A DNA stretch of 64,000 bases from Siphonodentalium dalli (taxonomy: Eukaryota; Mollusca; Scaphopoda; Gadilida; Siphonodentaliidae): the NCBI GenBank assembly GCA_032622095.1, contig CP136062.1:156856875-156920874 (forward strand), given 5' to 3'. The position numbers and the translations under genes are program-made. The notes beneath the pieces are model-generated. The model saw only the letters and a list, made by a program, of their open reading frames with translations. It ran no database searches and had not been told where the DNA came from. The first letter of the stretch is position 1, and each line of letters starts with the position of its first letter. Below, one piece after another: positions 1 through 11,900 of the stretch.

Positions 1-1127
1 ACCCCTGGCAGTGGGACAGTAAACCTATTCTACCCGGGCCCACACGGGGAAAGATTTCTTTATTATGATCAATTGGCAGCAAGCATTAGAAAAACAGTGG
101 TATATATGGAGACAAGTAAGTGTTGATCGAGTTCGCATGGTGAATATCGATGCACTCCCAATGGCGATTCCTCAATAAATCACCCGAATAGGTTAAAGTG
201 AAATGGGTTTTGTATCAGATGCTGAAATGCGTCTACGATTAGGTTAACGTGTCGGATTTCGATAGCTGTTCAACTTAATTATAACAAGGCAAGTTTGAAA
301 GTCACATGTGATATTAAAGACACGTCATGGATAGGTGTCTGAAATATCAGAGCTCATGGAAATATGTATGATATGTCACTGATATGGACAGTAATGTCAC
401 CCCAAGAGCCTCGGGTTGCATTCCGTTCTCGATCGGGCGATACATATCCGCGTTGCTCTCAAGCACCGGCGATAACTGCATACTGTACTTGCATATTTGC
501 CCAAACACGTCTGGTGTTGCCATCGCTTCCATCGATCACGCCTACGCGACTATAGATATAAAGATCCTTATTTGACATTGCTATGTGGATTATGCATGGC
601 GGCATGTTAATCGGCGTCATTACTGTGGCATCACTGTAAACAATAATTATTCCTCCAATACCCATCTTATAACCAAGAGTACACAAGAAATTGACAAAGC
701 ATAGTGAATTGTTTGATGATAACATAAGAGAGGATCGCATATCAGGTCTAAGGTTTTGAGTCCTCTCTTAAGTGTTCAGTCTTTTGGAACCAAGAGCGTA
801 TTGGTGAGAAGATTTAATTGCACGATATTTGAAAGTAGAAATAATTCATCAAATTGCTCTCTTAAGTTTCACAATTAGTGTTTTCCTTTAAATTATATAT
901 ATATAATGTTCGAACTTGTGTCCCTGGTATGCAGTCAGCAACAAAACTTGCTAAACAGATGGGTGAGGTACATGTGGTATTGGAATCCGGTGTATGATTT
1001 ACAGCTGAAATGCGGGCATATAACTATATGTCAGTACATGTATATTAATAACCTCTATATATTTTCGGCTTAGACAACGCGTTCGTATTATGTATGTTAG
1101 CTGAAATGCAGAATATTAACTTATCAG

Positions 1128-1992
1128 TACAAGGTTCCACCCCGTTTTTCACAACAAAGTACCAAATTGTGTACACATGTGGATTGTCTTGTGACGGTCT
1201 TGTATATAATCCACACCAAACTGCTCAGTGCGATAATCATGGGACAAAGTATCTCTGTGCACATGTTTGCTGATGAAAATTAGCTGTACATTTCTGGTGA
1301 CAACCCCTATTGCTTTACAACTATAATGGCACAGTGCAATTATTTTGTGAAATCGTGGATGGTGGCCAATAAACTGAAACTAATTAGTGACAAAACTGAA
1401 GAAATGTGAGTGTCTAATCTGGCATACGTAAAGAAAGTTAGCATATATGTTATGACTTTTGATGACACTCAAGTTCACACTCCTACAAGCCACATATGCA
1501 AGGCAATATACACTGAACTTCGGCGACACTGGAAAATGAGAAAATACATTCAAAACGACTCAATTTTTTAAAAACGTTAGTCATTTCTAAGTATCAGTCG
1601 ACCTGACTACTACAATTCTATTTTAATTGGTGTACTATATAATCAGGTATCTCAGCGTCTGCAGAACACTGTTGCAATGATAGTTCTATGTCGTAGAAAA
1701 TCTGACGACAGATGCAATCTGCAATAATTACATTGGCTACCTGTAGCAGACATAATTCTGTATATACGACGGGGAACTATACTAGCATATATTCAATGGT
1801 ATGAAACACGCGATCCGTGGAATATATCACTTCATTCTTACACTGCCCTTCAAGTTTGTGGACATTCAATGTTAGCCATCCTTGCGTACTTGCCTTGATG
1901 GCTTATTGAAATGCTACTCTAGTGAGTAGTTTAAGAATACCAATGCTGATAAATAACTTTAGGAATAGCCATTAAATAAATAAATAAATATT
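1128..1992 (+). mobile_element. Decayed L2/CR1-like LINE, reverse transcriptase C-terminal part
   Basis: Reading through stops and shifts, the three frames give a recognisable order of non-LTR reverse transcriptase motifs. These are VLYIIHT before the catalytic box, then HMFADEN followed directly by a stop (1263-1283), KSWMVANKLKL.SDKTEEM (about 1350-1405), SHICKAIYTELRRHWKMRKY (about 1490-1540), DYYNSILIG and SQRLQ (about 1600-1665), LHWLPVADII (1728-1757) and a tail like GDRAFSVAAPKLWNSLP (about 1860-1895). The usual FADD is FADE, so the element is dead. A (TAAA)n tail at 1973-1991 marks the 3' end. The order of motifs fits the L2/CR1 group from family knowledge; the exact clade is inference. 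Confidence 0.75.
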
Positions 1993-2666
1993 ACACAAAC
2001 CTTTCTTGTAAAAAGTTGGCAAGTCTGATTTCAAAAGGTGATCCACACCGAGTGACCAGACATCTTACTAGCATAGCTGCGCTGAATGTGGGATCCCACA
2101 TTTCATCAAAACCAAGAGACAGTGAAAATTATAATGCATTCTGGAGGACTATTGCCTACATGTCTCTGATTGGTGTAGAAACCTACCAAATTATAAAAAA
2201 ATACGTCTCTTGTGAGAGAGTTTCGACAGCCCGTGCACCATGCACGCCCGCATCGCCGAAGTGAATTAAGTCACATTAACGTAGTAGATAATTATACAAA
2301 TTATCGCGGTATATTTGCTAAAACATATGGTATATAATACCAATCTCATAATGGAAAGTATCATTTGTTACGTCTTGATTATCTAACCGAGGAACGGCAA
2401 GAGTTGATGCTTGAAATTAACACATGCTTCCAATAATAATTCATACTGGAATCGCAAAGGGAAATTACTGTTTAAAGTTAAATAGCCCTAAATAAAACAA
2501 GCAAATAAGATACAACTCGACATTCCGATTTGTTAGCACCAAATTGGGCACCACTATTTAGCAAATTCCCGCCACATTTATAGTTATATCCTTGATATAA
2601 GTACTTTAATGGTGTGGTTTATAGATACATGAGTGACGGATAGACGCCGTTGGTGTCAGGGCGGGA

Positions 2667-2678
2667 GGGGGGGGGGGG
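2667..2678. repeat. Twelve-base G run
   Basis: A homopolymer of 12 G follows a G-rich lead. The same run is 12 G long in copy C (41275-41286). Such tracts usually vary quickly, so equal length supports a recent common origin of the two copies. Confidence 0.85.
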
Positions 2679-2744
2679 CACATAATGAAAACAACTATAT
2701 TGTAGAATTCCACTAAACTTGTATGATATATTTATAACGTATAA

Positions 2745-2895
2745 TGTATCCAAACGTTTCAGGCGCGGGTCCAGTGGAATACATTATGTTTCTTTCTTTC
2801 GCTTTCCTTCAAGTTTATGGACATTCAATGTGAGTCATCCGAACTTGCCTTGAGGGCTGATTGAAATGCTACGCGGATGAGTCTTTATTCGTCTC
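2745..2895 (+). mobile_element. Second LINE 3' fragment inside copy A
   Basis: The stretch around 2810-2875 (CTTCAAGTTTATGGACATTC and what follows) repeats the 3' coding end of the LINE at 1840-1925 with moderate divergence. It has the same order: a GTGGAATA... lead, the CTTCAAGTTT block, then the GACATTCAATG block and a TTGAAATGCTAC end. Another copy lies inverted at 28540-28690. It is a non-coding remnant. Confidence 0.65.
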
Positions 2896-3967
2896 CATGG
2901 TATACTATGAACTTCTGTCGTACATCTCCATCAACCTTGTATAAAATGTTCTCAACGCCATGCTATAGGGATTCTAATGGTTTAGTTTAACCATACATCA
3001 GTCGATGTCATGGTTGGGGATCAAGGAAGGAACATGATACAAACTTCTTTGTCATCGATTGCCACCAGACGAATACATAGTGGAATTTAGATTGTACATG
3101 GCATTTAGGGTATGATTTAAAGTTGGCAAAGTGCACCGTCGAAGTGAATGATGGACCCGAAGCTCTTTATAATGTGTTTTCACTGGGGCCCGAACCATTC
3201 AATTGTATAAAGGTTACACCCCCACTATTTCAGAACCAAATAAGTCCAATATGAACATATGTGGATATTTAAGTCAGACATGAACCTATTTGTACGAGAG
3301 TGTTCTGGAAATGTATATGTATGCGTCTATATGATATACTGCACTACATGGTGTACTTTAAAGTCACATGGCGGTATGCGCTCCGAAATACACCTAATAA
3401 TATTCGCTGTAGATTTTTCCCGGTATCGAAATAGGTCGAGATATACTTCCATTTTACGGCAGTATAGTCCCAGACAGACGCATTGAACTCATACAAAATA
3501 TAACTTTGAAGACGGTGTTTGTGTGCTAAACAAACAACAGCCATGTCACGGCATGGCACATTAAAGATAATTCTGTGTTACGCTATTCCTGATATTGTAG
3601 AAATAAAGAGCGTTTGTTTCACTTCTGTGCGAAAAATTGAAATCAGCTGGAAGATGTATGTGACCATGGCAATTATTTATCAGAGCATATATATGATGCC
3701 GGAATATAAATAGTTCGTGTATCTGTCAACCTATATTATACCTCCTACTAAATTAGGCAGTCAAATATTTGGAAGCTCGAATGAGCCATGTCCGTTTAAC
3801 ATACTAAACACATGGTGCGTTCTAAATCAGGAATCGAAGTCGGATAAACCATATTGTAATACGACCTTGCCTAAACCTACACACAAGGCTCGTCCTGATT
3901 GGTCAGTATCCTGTATTCCCATGCAGACGCGGACCGTCCTTTTGTAGTACAATTCTAGATATTTTTA

Positions 3968-3994
3968 ATTGTACCACAAACAATGTGGTACAAT
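3968..3994. repeat. Short perfect hairpin
   Basis: ATTGTACCACA (3968-3978) and its exact reverse complement TGTGGTACAAT (3984-3994) flank a 5-base loop. The hairpin is conserved in copy C near 42572-42598. Confidence 0.7.
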
Positions 3995-4341
3995 CAGTGA
4001 AATGCTGCCAACGCCTCGAAATTTCAGAAGTCAAACCATACGGCCATTGGCTAATGTCATGCTAAAGACTGAAGAAAGAGACATATAATGACTAACTACT
4101 GTATTATACTGATTTTTAGTTAAGTTAGAACAAAAATAAGTCTTAAATGAATTTGTTTGCCACAAAAACAATGGAAAGGGTTCGTCGTTCAAAAGTGACG
4201 CTATGTTTCACTATCAGGTCTAAGAGAAGAATTGTTTGGTGGAAAATCATACCACGCAGAGCTAGAAACTGGGCTATTATATAACAGTTTGAACATATGT
4301 CACTACAATTTCGACCAAAACATACAGTCGAATTACAAAAG

Positions 4342-4463
4342 AAATAAATACACTGCGCATCGACGTGTATAGTATAATTTGACCACATAAACTGATTGTA
4401 CTACTCCGCTTCGCGTCGTCCTACAATCAGTTTCTTTGTGGCCGATGCGCAGTGTATTTATGT
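4342..4463. repeat. Two-part inverted repeat near the end of copy A
   Basis: The outer arms are at 4342-4362 (containing ACACTGCGCATCG) and 4443-4463. The inner arms are at 4383-4400 and 4422-4441 (around ACTGATTGTA / TACAATCAGT). The left side has about 20 extra bases between its two arm segments. The structure is conserved in copy C at about 42946-43068, so it belongs to the repeat unit. Confidence 0.7.
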
Positions 4464-4947
4464 CTTAAATAGATAAGACCAACATTTCTATAAAGTGTCG
4501 CACAATTAACTAAACTTATATAGTCATCTCCGTGATATGATGTATTCGTTTTAAAGTATAGTTTTCATACTCATAAGAGTCGCCGATAGATAAAGGAATC
4601 GCTATATGGCTAGTTAGGTGTTTCAAAGTGGGCAGATAGGCGCCGTTGGGTATGAGGAGCAAGAAAACAACAGCATTTATTATAGGCATCAACATGATAC
4701 TAATCGTGCGGTTTGAAGATAAAGATTTTCTGAATTGGGGTGGAGTTGATGCATTAAATTGATAAAGACGGAGTTACCGATATCAAAATGTTTGGTTAGT
4801 TTTTAAAGATCTACAGTCCGATTTAACACCAGATGACCGAATTATCTGAGATAATGACCAGTTTACCGGGACAATGAAAAAGGAAAACTGAATTCAATTA
4901 TCATCTGTTCTATGGCACGAGCGTCGCGACAATTGACAAAGGCCTAC

Positions 4948-5690
4948 ACCAGGTTTACGCGTATACAATATCATAATTGGAAATGCTGTGTACTATATTC
5001 CATGTTTTGGCAACGGAATCATAGCTTCTCTTTATCAGAGACACTCTTTAACAGAGATCGCTGGAATATTGCTCAGTCGACAGAAATTGAAGTCGACATC
5101 TGACCATCGAAACCTCCCGCTAATGGACCCAATCATCTTTATTTTGTGAATCAACGTTATTGCTGAGTACTCAGTTGTGATATAGTCTGTAAGATTACTG
5201 TGGTAATAATCTTCTATAACCGATGTCTATTACACGTTCATTTTGTGTTTACTTCTTGACACGGGTCGAATTAATGGTGTTAAACTAACGACAACAATGT
5301 GATTCAGGGTATATGATCCATGTATAAGATTGACGTTGTATTATGCCAATTTGTGGAAAACATTAACTACCTTGACCAAATATATTCCTATCAAATGTCC
5401 CCATAAAATGTTCACGTCACTTTAACCTGGACAACGCCGGGTCACCATGCTAGTACTATATATAGCATGTAATAAAATGCGTAGGAGCTGTGAGGAACAC
5501 ACTACTCACGTGACTATTTCTGGCAAGCAACGTTAGAATGTGATTATTTATTATAATTAGATGAGGATTCAGCGTCCTATATATAGAGTCGTAGATAGGG
5601 ACACCACTCATAACGCATTTGCAACTCATCAGTTAATAAACCATCGCTGCACATTTATATCGCACCTTCGATATCCTGTAATTTGTCAAA
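4948..5690 (+). promoter_or_regulatory. Upstream region of the RGK gene with a candidate TATA box and E-box
   Basis: No coding frame is convincing here. TATATATAG at 5578-5586 lies about 105 bases before the start codon at 5691. That is a plausible TATA box for a 5' untranslated leader of about 75-80 bases. A CACGTGAC motif near 5508 is a classic E-box sequence. Both are short motifs that occur by chance in A+T-rich DNA, so they are candidates only. The repeat copy A ends only about 740 bases upstream of the start. Confidence 0.35.
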
Positions 5691-5982
5691 ATGTCTCGTC
5701 AAAATTATAAAATTAATGCTGAGGATCGGGACATGTACTCCTGTCGTTCATTCAGCTTCACATCAAAAGGACTGATCAACAAGGGGGATTCGATGCAATC
5801 TCTGAGTGACGTAAGCCTAACATCAAGTAGTGGCTGTTCTGACTTCTTTTACGCAGACGAATCGGTGCTAGACAAAGAATGCTGCCGTGTAGCTATCGTA
5901 GGTTCACATGGCGTTGGGAAGACGGCGCTGATACGACAATTTATGACGTCAGTATACGTTGGTGATGTTGACGATGTGGAAG
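5691..5982 (+). CDS. RGK GTPase coding exon 1
   Basis: The start ATG at 5691 opens 97 codons plus one base. It encodes the serine-rich N-terminus (RSFSFTSKG; MQSLSDVSLTSSSG) and the P-loop segment CCRVAIVGSHGVGKTALIRQ. The donor is GAAG|GTTGGT at 5982/5983. The frame runs into a stop 15 bases later, so the exon must end here or slightly earlier. Joining the last G to the AA of exon 2 yields a glutamate and keeps the frame. Confidence 0.87.
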
Positions 5983-8900
5983 GTTGGTACCGTTAATTTA
6001 TTTTGATTGTTTCAAGATTCGAATGGGTACCTAATTAGTACCTAATGTAATTTCCAGATAATATCAATGTCAAATATAACCAGAACGAGCCACTGGCTTT
6101 TTGTCTCTGGAAGTAACATAATTATAATACATAATACATAACTTTGTTCAGCAAATTGAACGGCACCGATCTCCAGTACCGGGGCTGTATTCAAATCATA
6201 TATTCCTTTCTTCAAATCGTCCATTGATGAACTCGCGACTACAAAACCAGGTAAACTGTTCATGTTAGAAATTACACGTGAAAAACATATTTACGGATAT
6301 CCTTTTTTAAGTATGTCCCTTGTAATTTGAGTTCATGTCCTCTGTTCCGTTTGTAATCAGCGAATACAAAATAATAACACCGGTCCGTGTTATACAAACC
6401 GTTCTGATATATAGAAACCTCGATAAAATCGCCCCTAAATCGTATATTATTCATATATTTGAGTTTTACGATGCGTAAACCAGGCATAATAATAAACGCG
6501 ATGTGTTGCATCCCAAAGGGATAATTACACTCACTTCATTTGCTGTAGTATTTTCCCCATCGATATCCAAATATTAAATGCTTTTAAATAGGGTAATTAT
6601 ATTGGTATGGGAATGGACGTTGCATATTAAATTTCGCCATGACAACGCAAGGCGTCGCGGCAACGTCACTACAAAGTTCCCAATATTTAACAATAGTTCA
6701 CAGTTAATCTATGTGTGTATATAAGTGTATTACGGGTTGATAGTTTTCACTAAAATAACTATAATTATTAATCGACGTATCATAACAAAATGACAGATTT
6801 AATGGCATTTATCGTGTCCGACCAAAAACTGTTCGCAATATACAGATATGGTAAATGGACCAATATCATAGCAATTAGCCAGGCAGCTTAACAAGAGGTA
6901 AACAAATGTACGACAGATTATAAGACATCACCATCGCGACGAGCACTGACCGAAATCGTGATTGTATGCTGTAACCCTTGCTACACTAAAGCATCATTGA
7001 ATAGTTGTGATCCCAAATGAAATGTTCAGACAATAAGCTCAACAAACGACCATTGTCTTTGTTGAACTTATTATCTAGACGGTTCCCTCAACAAATAGGT
7101 CTCCTTCTGCTATATTATGTATCTGTCGTCTGCTTTTATCACATAACATGCCTCCAAACAAATAATAGACTATTCCAACATACCGTCGTGCGTGCGAGTG
7201 GGTTAATTTTGGTCCTAAATATTCACATAGGTTCATATTGAACTAATTTGATGATGACATAATCCCATAGAGAGCTTATACGGTTATTATATGTCGCGTC
7301 GATGAAAAAGTGACAAAAGAATTCCAATATGGGCTTATTTATTATTGAAAGAGTCCCATAATGGACTGTTTTAGAACGCGCTTATATGTCCATATAGAGC
7401 ATACATTGAGCCTATTTCGCACACAAAAACAAGCCCGTTATAAGCTTATTTGTCACGAGAACAGGCTGACTATTCATATGTACACTTTTCAACTGACTAT
7501 GAAAATCCATTTAGTATAGCAAGAGTTAATGGCCCTCACCCAAAGTTAACTTAGTTAAGTATAAAATATTGGAAACGTTTACAACATAGCTGTGACATTG
7601 ACAGATAATTTTCCCGAGAATACGAAGCCGGTATATTATTACGTCATGAATTATCAACCAACATGTATCATACCTCCTTCCAAATTATGTTGACATAATT
7701 TGGAATCTCGAATGAGTCATTTGAGGACTTAAAATATTTGTCAAATTTTACTCTTCAGGTACCAAATCGCTTCTATAATAATATATAATTTCAGAAATCA
7801 AATACATCATTACATACATTATTGTTTTGGCCATATGAGAGGAAGCTTCATTAATTTTGTGTCACACTGTTGATTATATGATTTATTACATAGCACAGCC
7901 CCATATATTGCAATGAAGAATAAACCAGCCACATTTAGGCCAATACATTATTGCAGGATCACCGCCTAACGATATATTAAGACATGTCTCCTCAGACCTT
8001 AAAATATATCTAGTAGTAATTTTAATTTCCTAGGCAAATATTTTGACAAGAACATTACAATAACATTGAAAATGTCGACAAAAAAGCTTGGAAACACGGA
8101 AGATTTCTAACACAGTGTTTTTGGCAAAAAAAAAGAAGCTTGGCATCACAAATTATTAACATCGATATGGAGAATAACAGTGTCGGTAAGATGATGTCAT
8201 GTTTTATATTGCTTGCTACTATTTCCATTTCCGCTTTTTCTAGCTATGCTACTGCTGTAACGGTGCTGCTCACAATTGGTATTCTGAAATTCGATTTGTT
8301 GTTTGCATTGTTTCATTCGCTATATTCCAGAAGATGATGACGATAACATCAAACAGGTGTCTGTCATGTTAAATGGAGAACAAGTCTGGCAATGCTTTAA
8401 CGAGGAACTAACAAACCAGGTATGATCTAATCCATACCACGGACATTTTGCTCCTATTCACTGTCTAAAATATATTTCATGCTAGAAATTAAATATAATG
8501 ACGGCCGGTACGACTATATATATCTCGAGTTTGAAATTAATGATGTATTCATGTTTCCAAACCACCCGTAACTGGCATGGGGCTACAAATGTATTTACTT
8601 AAATTACACATTTCAAAGATAACATATAGCATATAATTTGTTTTTCAGTCGATGTATTCGCCTAGAATTACAATACTTAAGTTAAGAAATACGTTAGGAT
8701 TACATATAGAATAAAGCTGAGTGTAAAATTTTCAAGAGTGGAATTGTGGTTTTAACCACGAGTCTTTTGGCGAGTTTTTAAAACCACAATTCCACTCGTG
8801 GTGACAATGTGGTACTGAGGGTGCTATATTCGAGGGGCACACTTACTCAATTTAAGATATTACGGAAGTAGTGGCACGGGTTACTGTTTATTTAGCAAGT

Positions 8901-11900
8901 GTCTAAACTCGAGGGAAATGTGCGGCCCAAGCAGCCCAACATATTTCTTGATTTATTTTAATTGTGATTTTGCGAAATAGTGAATTGGCATATACTAATA
9001 AATGACGCTTCCGCGTGCATCGTCTTGGTCGCTGCGGGACTTTCAACTCTTCCCAAAACCAGGATCTTTGTTTGTAATGTATGTCATTAAGTGCCTATTC
9101 GGGGTTCCAGTTACAACAACAACAATAACAACATCCAACCTATGATTCATGGAAAAATGTTATTAAAAAGTTGATGTACATGATACAATCTAAACGCACA
9201 AATACGAAAACAAAGTTTTTTAAATGAGAACTTTACAAGAAATATTGTTGTCGCTCTGAAACTTCGAAACTATGCAATAACTGGATACACAATTCATTAT
9301 CAAACAAGAGTATTTTATTTGTCACGTCTCGTTCCGAAAATATCATTATACACCCCATCTGATAACGCAGTTTATTCAGGGACGGGTGTGTAAATAAGGA
9401 GCACAGTTAATTGAAAGATGACTGAAAGTTGAGCCCACAACACTTACACAATGTATGTATGCCTGGGTTGGGCACAGGCTAGAATTTCATATTTGACACA
9501 TAAATCATTTTAATGTGGGCCGGTATCAAGGTTAAAAATGGTCACCACTCGGATTTCGAAAACAAATTTATTTCATGCAGATGACAAATTTTGAGAAGTG
9601 AGACCAGTATATGTAGCCACTGTTTCGCGGACATCGCTGCTACCTGATACGGGTGTGGTAAAAGTAAAATGAAACATTATTTTCAAAACTAACAAAACAT
9701 GCTCTAATTATAACCAACCTTTTCTCAATACACACACCACATCCCTTTTACCCCTACTGAACATTTGAAACCAGACTGTCACCATAATGGACGTGTCATT
9801 TCGTTTGTTTGCGATGGAGACCATATCTACACATTCTATGTATGATACTATGTATAATGATCGTTGACACGCCATGTATATTTTCAACCGCAATAAGCAA
9901 TATTGGTTGCGGTTTAACGCCAGGTGGATATTTTCCCCCATCATCTTTTGTTTGAAAAGGTCTAAAAAGCTATTACTATAAATTATTTAAGCTCACACTT
10001 CTTGAATCAGATAATTTTAATGAAATTTCAGTCGTGCACTGTACCTTGCAGTGTGAATGTTAGCATTTCAGTTAAGATTAAAAGAGCATGATACCTTGAA
10101 GAAGTACATATCATTTGAAGAATCATCAATGACGACATATACACATTGCTGTGGATAAAGGCGACATATGCCAATATGTACACAAGCAGAGTGGTATATA
10201 TAACATGAAATGTTCCTTCTAAGTCGGTAGATTTGCCGAAACATTGTTAGTGAGAATATTGTCAAATTGATGCGATGCCAAACACTCCTGCACGGTGATA
10301 AAATAAATTGGAGAATAATCTTTCTCACAGTATTTATAATTAACAGATAATATATCAAAACACATCATCATTATTATATATTAAATAAATGCAGTGAATA
10401 TGGCGAAATAGTTTTCATTAGTTTATCGCCGATTGTTGCGTCCAGAATCGAGAAGTAAATATCTACATTTGAGCGAAGTTCAGATATTTTCTATGGAGTA
10501 CTCACTATTTGCTTGACATTTTCGGCGATGTTAGTAGAATGACACATTCACCAAATTGGCATAGCGCCTGAATACTAACATATTAGTTTCACGTACCTGC
10601 ACAGGATACCAATGGTGATATTTGCTGGTATTGCAATGACTTGCATGTGACATTCCAGTTTCTGCATGTGTGGGTGCAGACATAATACAGGGTGCATATC
10701 GAATCAACTTAACAAATAATAATTGTGATATTTAGAGAAGGGACACTCCAGTTTCAGCAGGGCCGGTTGTAAAATGATGGGGGCATCAAACCAGTGCACA
10801 CTAACTATAATATGAACCCTCAACACAATGCCTGGTTAGAGCACAGGTTTAGGATTTAAGATTTGGTTGCAGCATTATTATTTTATTGGGGATATAAATA
10901 GACAGAGTGGCATAGACCCATTAATATTATGTGACACAAACGACATTTTCGAGCATAACTGGAAGAACGCTATTTCCTAACTCCAACATCAAAACTGTTC
11001 TAAATACTCACCATTGGGATTTTCAAAAACAAATTTGTTTTAATGCAGATGAAAACTTGTAGGTGGTAAAACGGCATCAGCGTCGGTGGCCACTGTTTTG
11101 CAGAAATCGGTACTACTGCGGGTGGGAGGCAACGTAGTCTGAAACACTATTTTTCAAAACTCAAAGAAACCCGATAAAGCTCACAAATTCATAACTAACA
11201 TTCTCTCAATACACGTGTCATATCCAAGGTGCCGGCAAACACTGGCACACTATTTAAAGAAATTTATCCCTATTGATAATTGGAAAATGTTGAGTGTCGC
11301 ACCATTATCTAAATGAAAATCGTACAAGGATTTGTAGAAATTGGCCTGGAACCCTGAAAACATTATAGTTTATTGATATTTAAAGTGACTTAAATGCGAG
11401 GGTTTATTACGCTGTGATATTTTTGTCTTTTTTGGAGATAATGTTTTAGTTTTGCCACTTTCCTTCAATATCACGTCAAGATATGTCTCTTGTGCCTAAA
11501 ACGACAGTAATCCGGAACCACACTAAGGGCGTCTTATTCTGTACAAGCTGGCGGTGTATGTCTTGGTCAAAAGCCATGACTAGTGCTTGATCAATCAATT
11601 GAACATAATGCTCGATTATTCCTGGATGATAATTTACAAGATGCTGATGTTGAGAGGGGGTTCATCGGTCTTTGTCTTGAATAAATTTGTTCTGGATATT
11701 CCTCTCGTTATAACTATTAAAGTAGGCATTTCTACGTTGGCCTTAAGTTTTGTTATATGATGATTCAGTCGTTTCCTAGGATTGCCAAAACTGGAAATGA
11801 CACTGAGACACTGTTATTTGTATATATGTAAATGTTTAGACAATATGTAGTCGGTACGGGTGGGGCATGGAAAGTGTTTTGGACGTGTGCATATTTTATC

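Larger units (their letters stand above)
1..4947. repeat. Long interspersed repeat, copy A (cut by the left window edge)
   Basis: Bases 1 to about 4947 match 38609 to about 43552 nearly base for base in the same orientation, with scattered substitutions and indels of a few bases (the offset drifts from 38608 to 38604). The match ends at about 4945, after the shared ACAATTGACAAAGGC; the following bases differ. The unit contains no long reading frame. Its short frames are shared by A and C only because the copies are recent. Inside are a decayed LINE with a TAAA tail (1128-1992), a second LINE 3' fragment (2745-2895), a 12-G run at 2667-2678 and two hairpins. The copy starts before the window: C continues upstream to about 38240. 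Whether this is a large non-autonomous transposon or a segmental duplication is not settled; the diverged partial copy B favours a repeat family. Confidence 0.9.

Noticed and set aside
459-740. 93-codon minus frame, identical in both long-repeat copies
   Set aside because: Conservation comes from the recent duplication of the whole 5-kb repeat; the frame has no motif and copy B breaks it.
2016-2264. 82-codon + frame MASLISKGDP... kept in both repeat copies
   Set aside because: Same reason: shared by descent of the repeat. No family recognised and no evidence of selection on codons.
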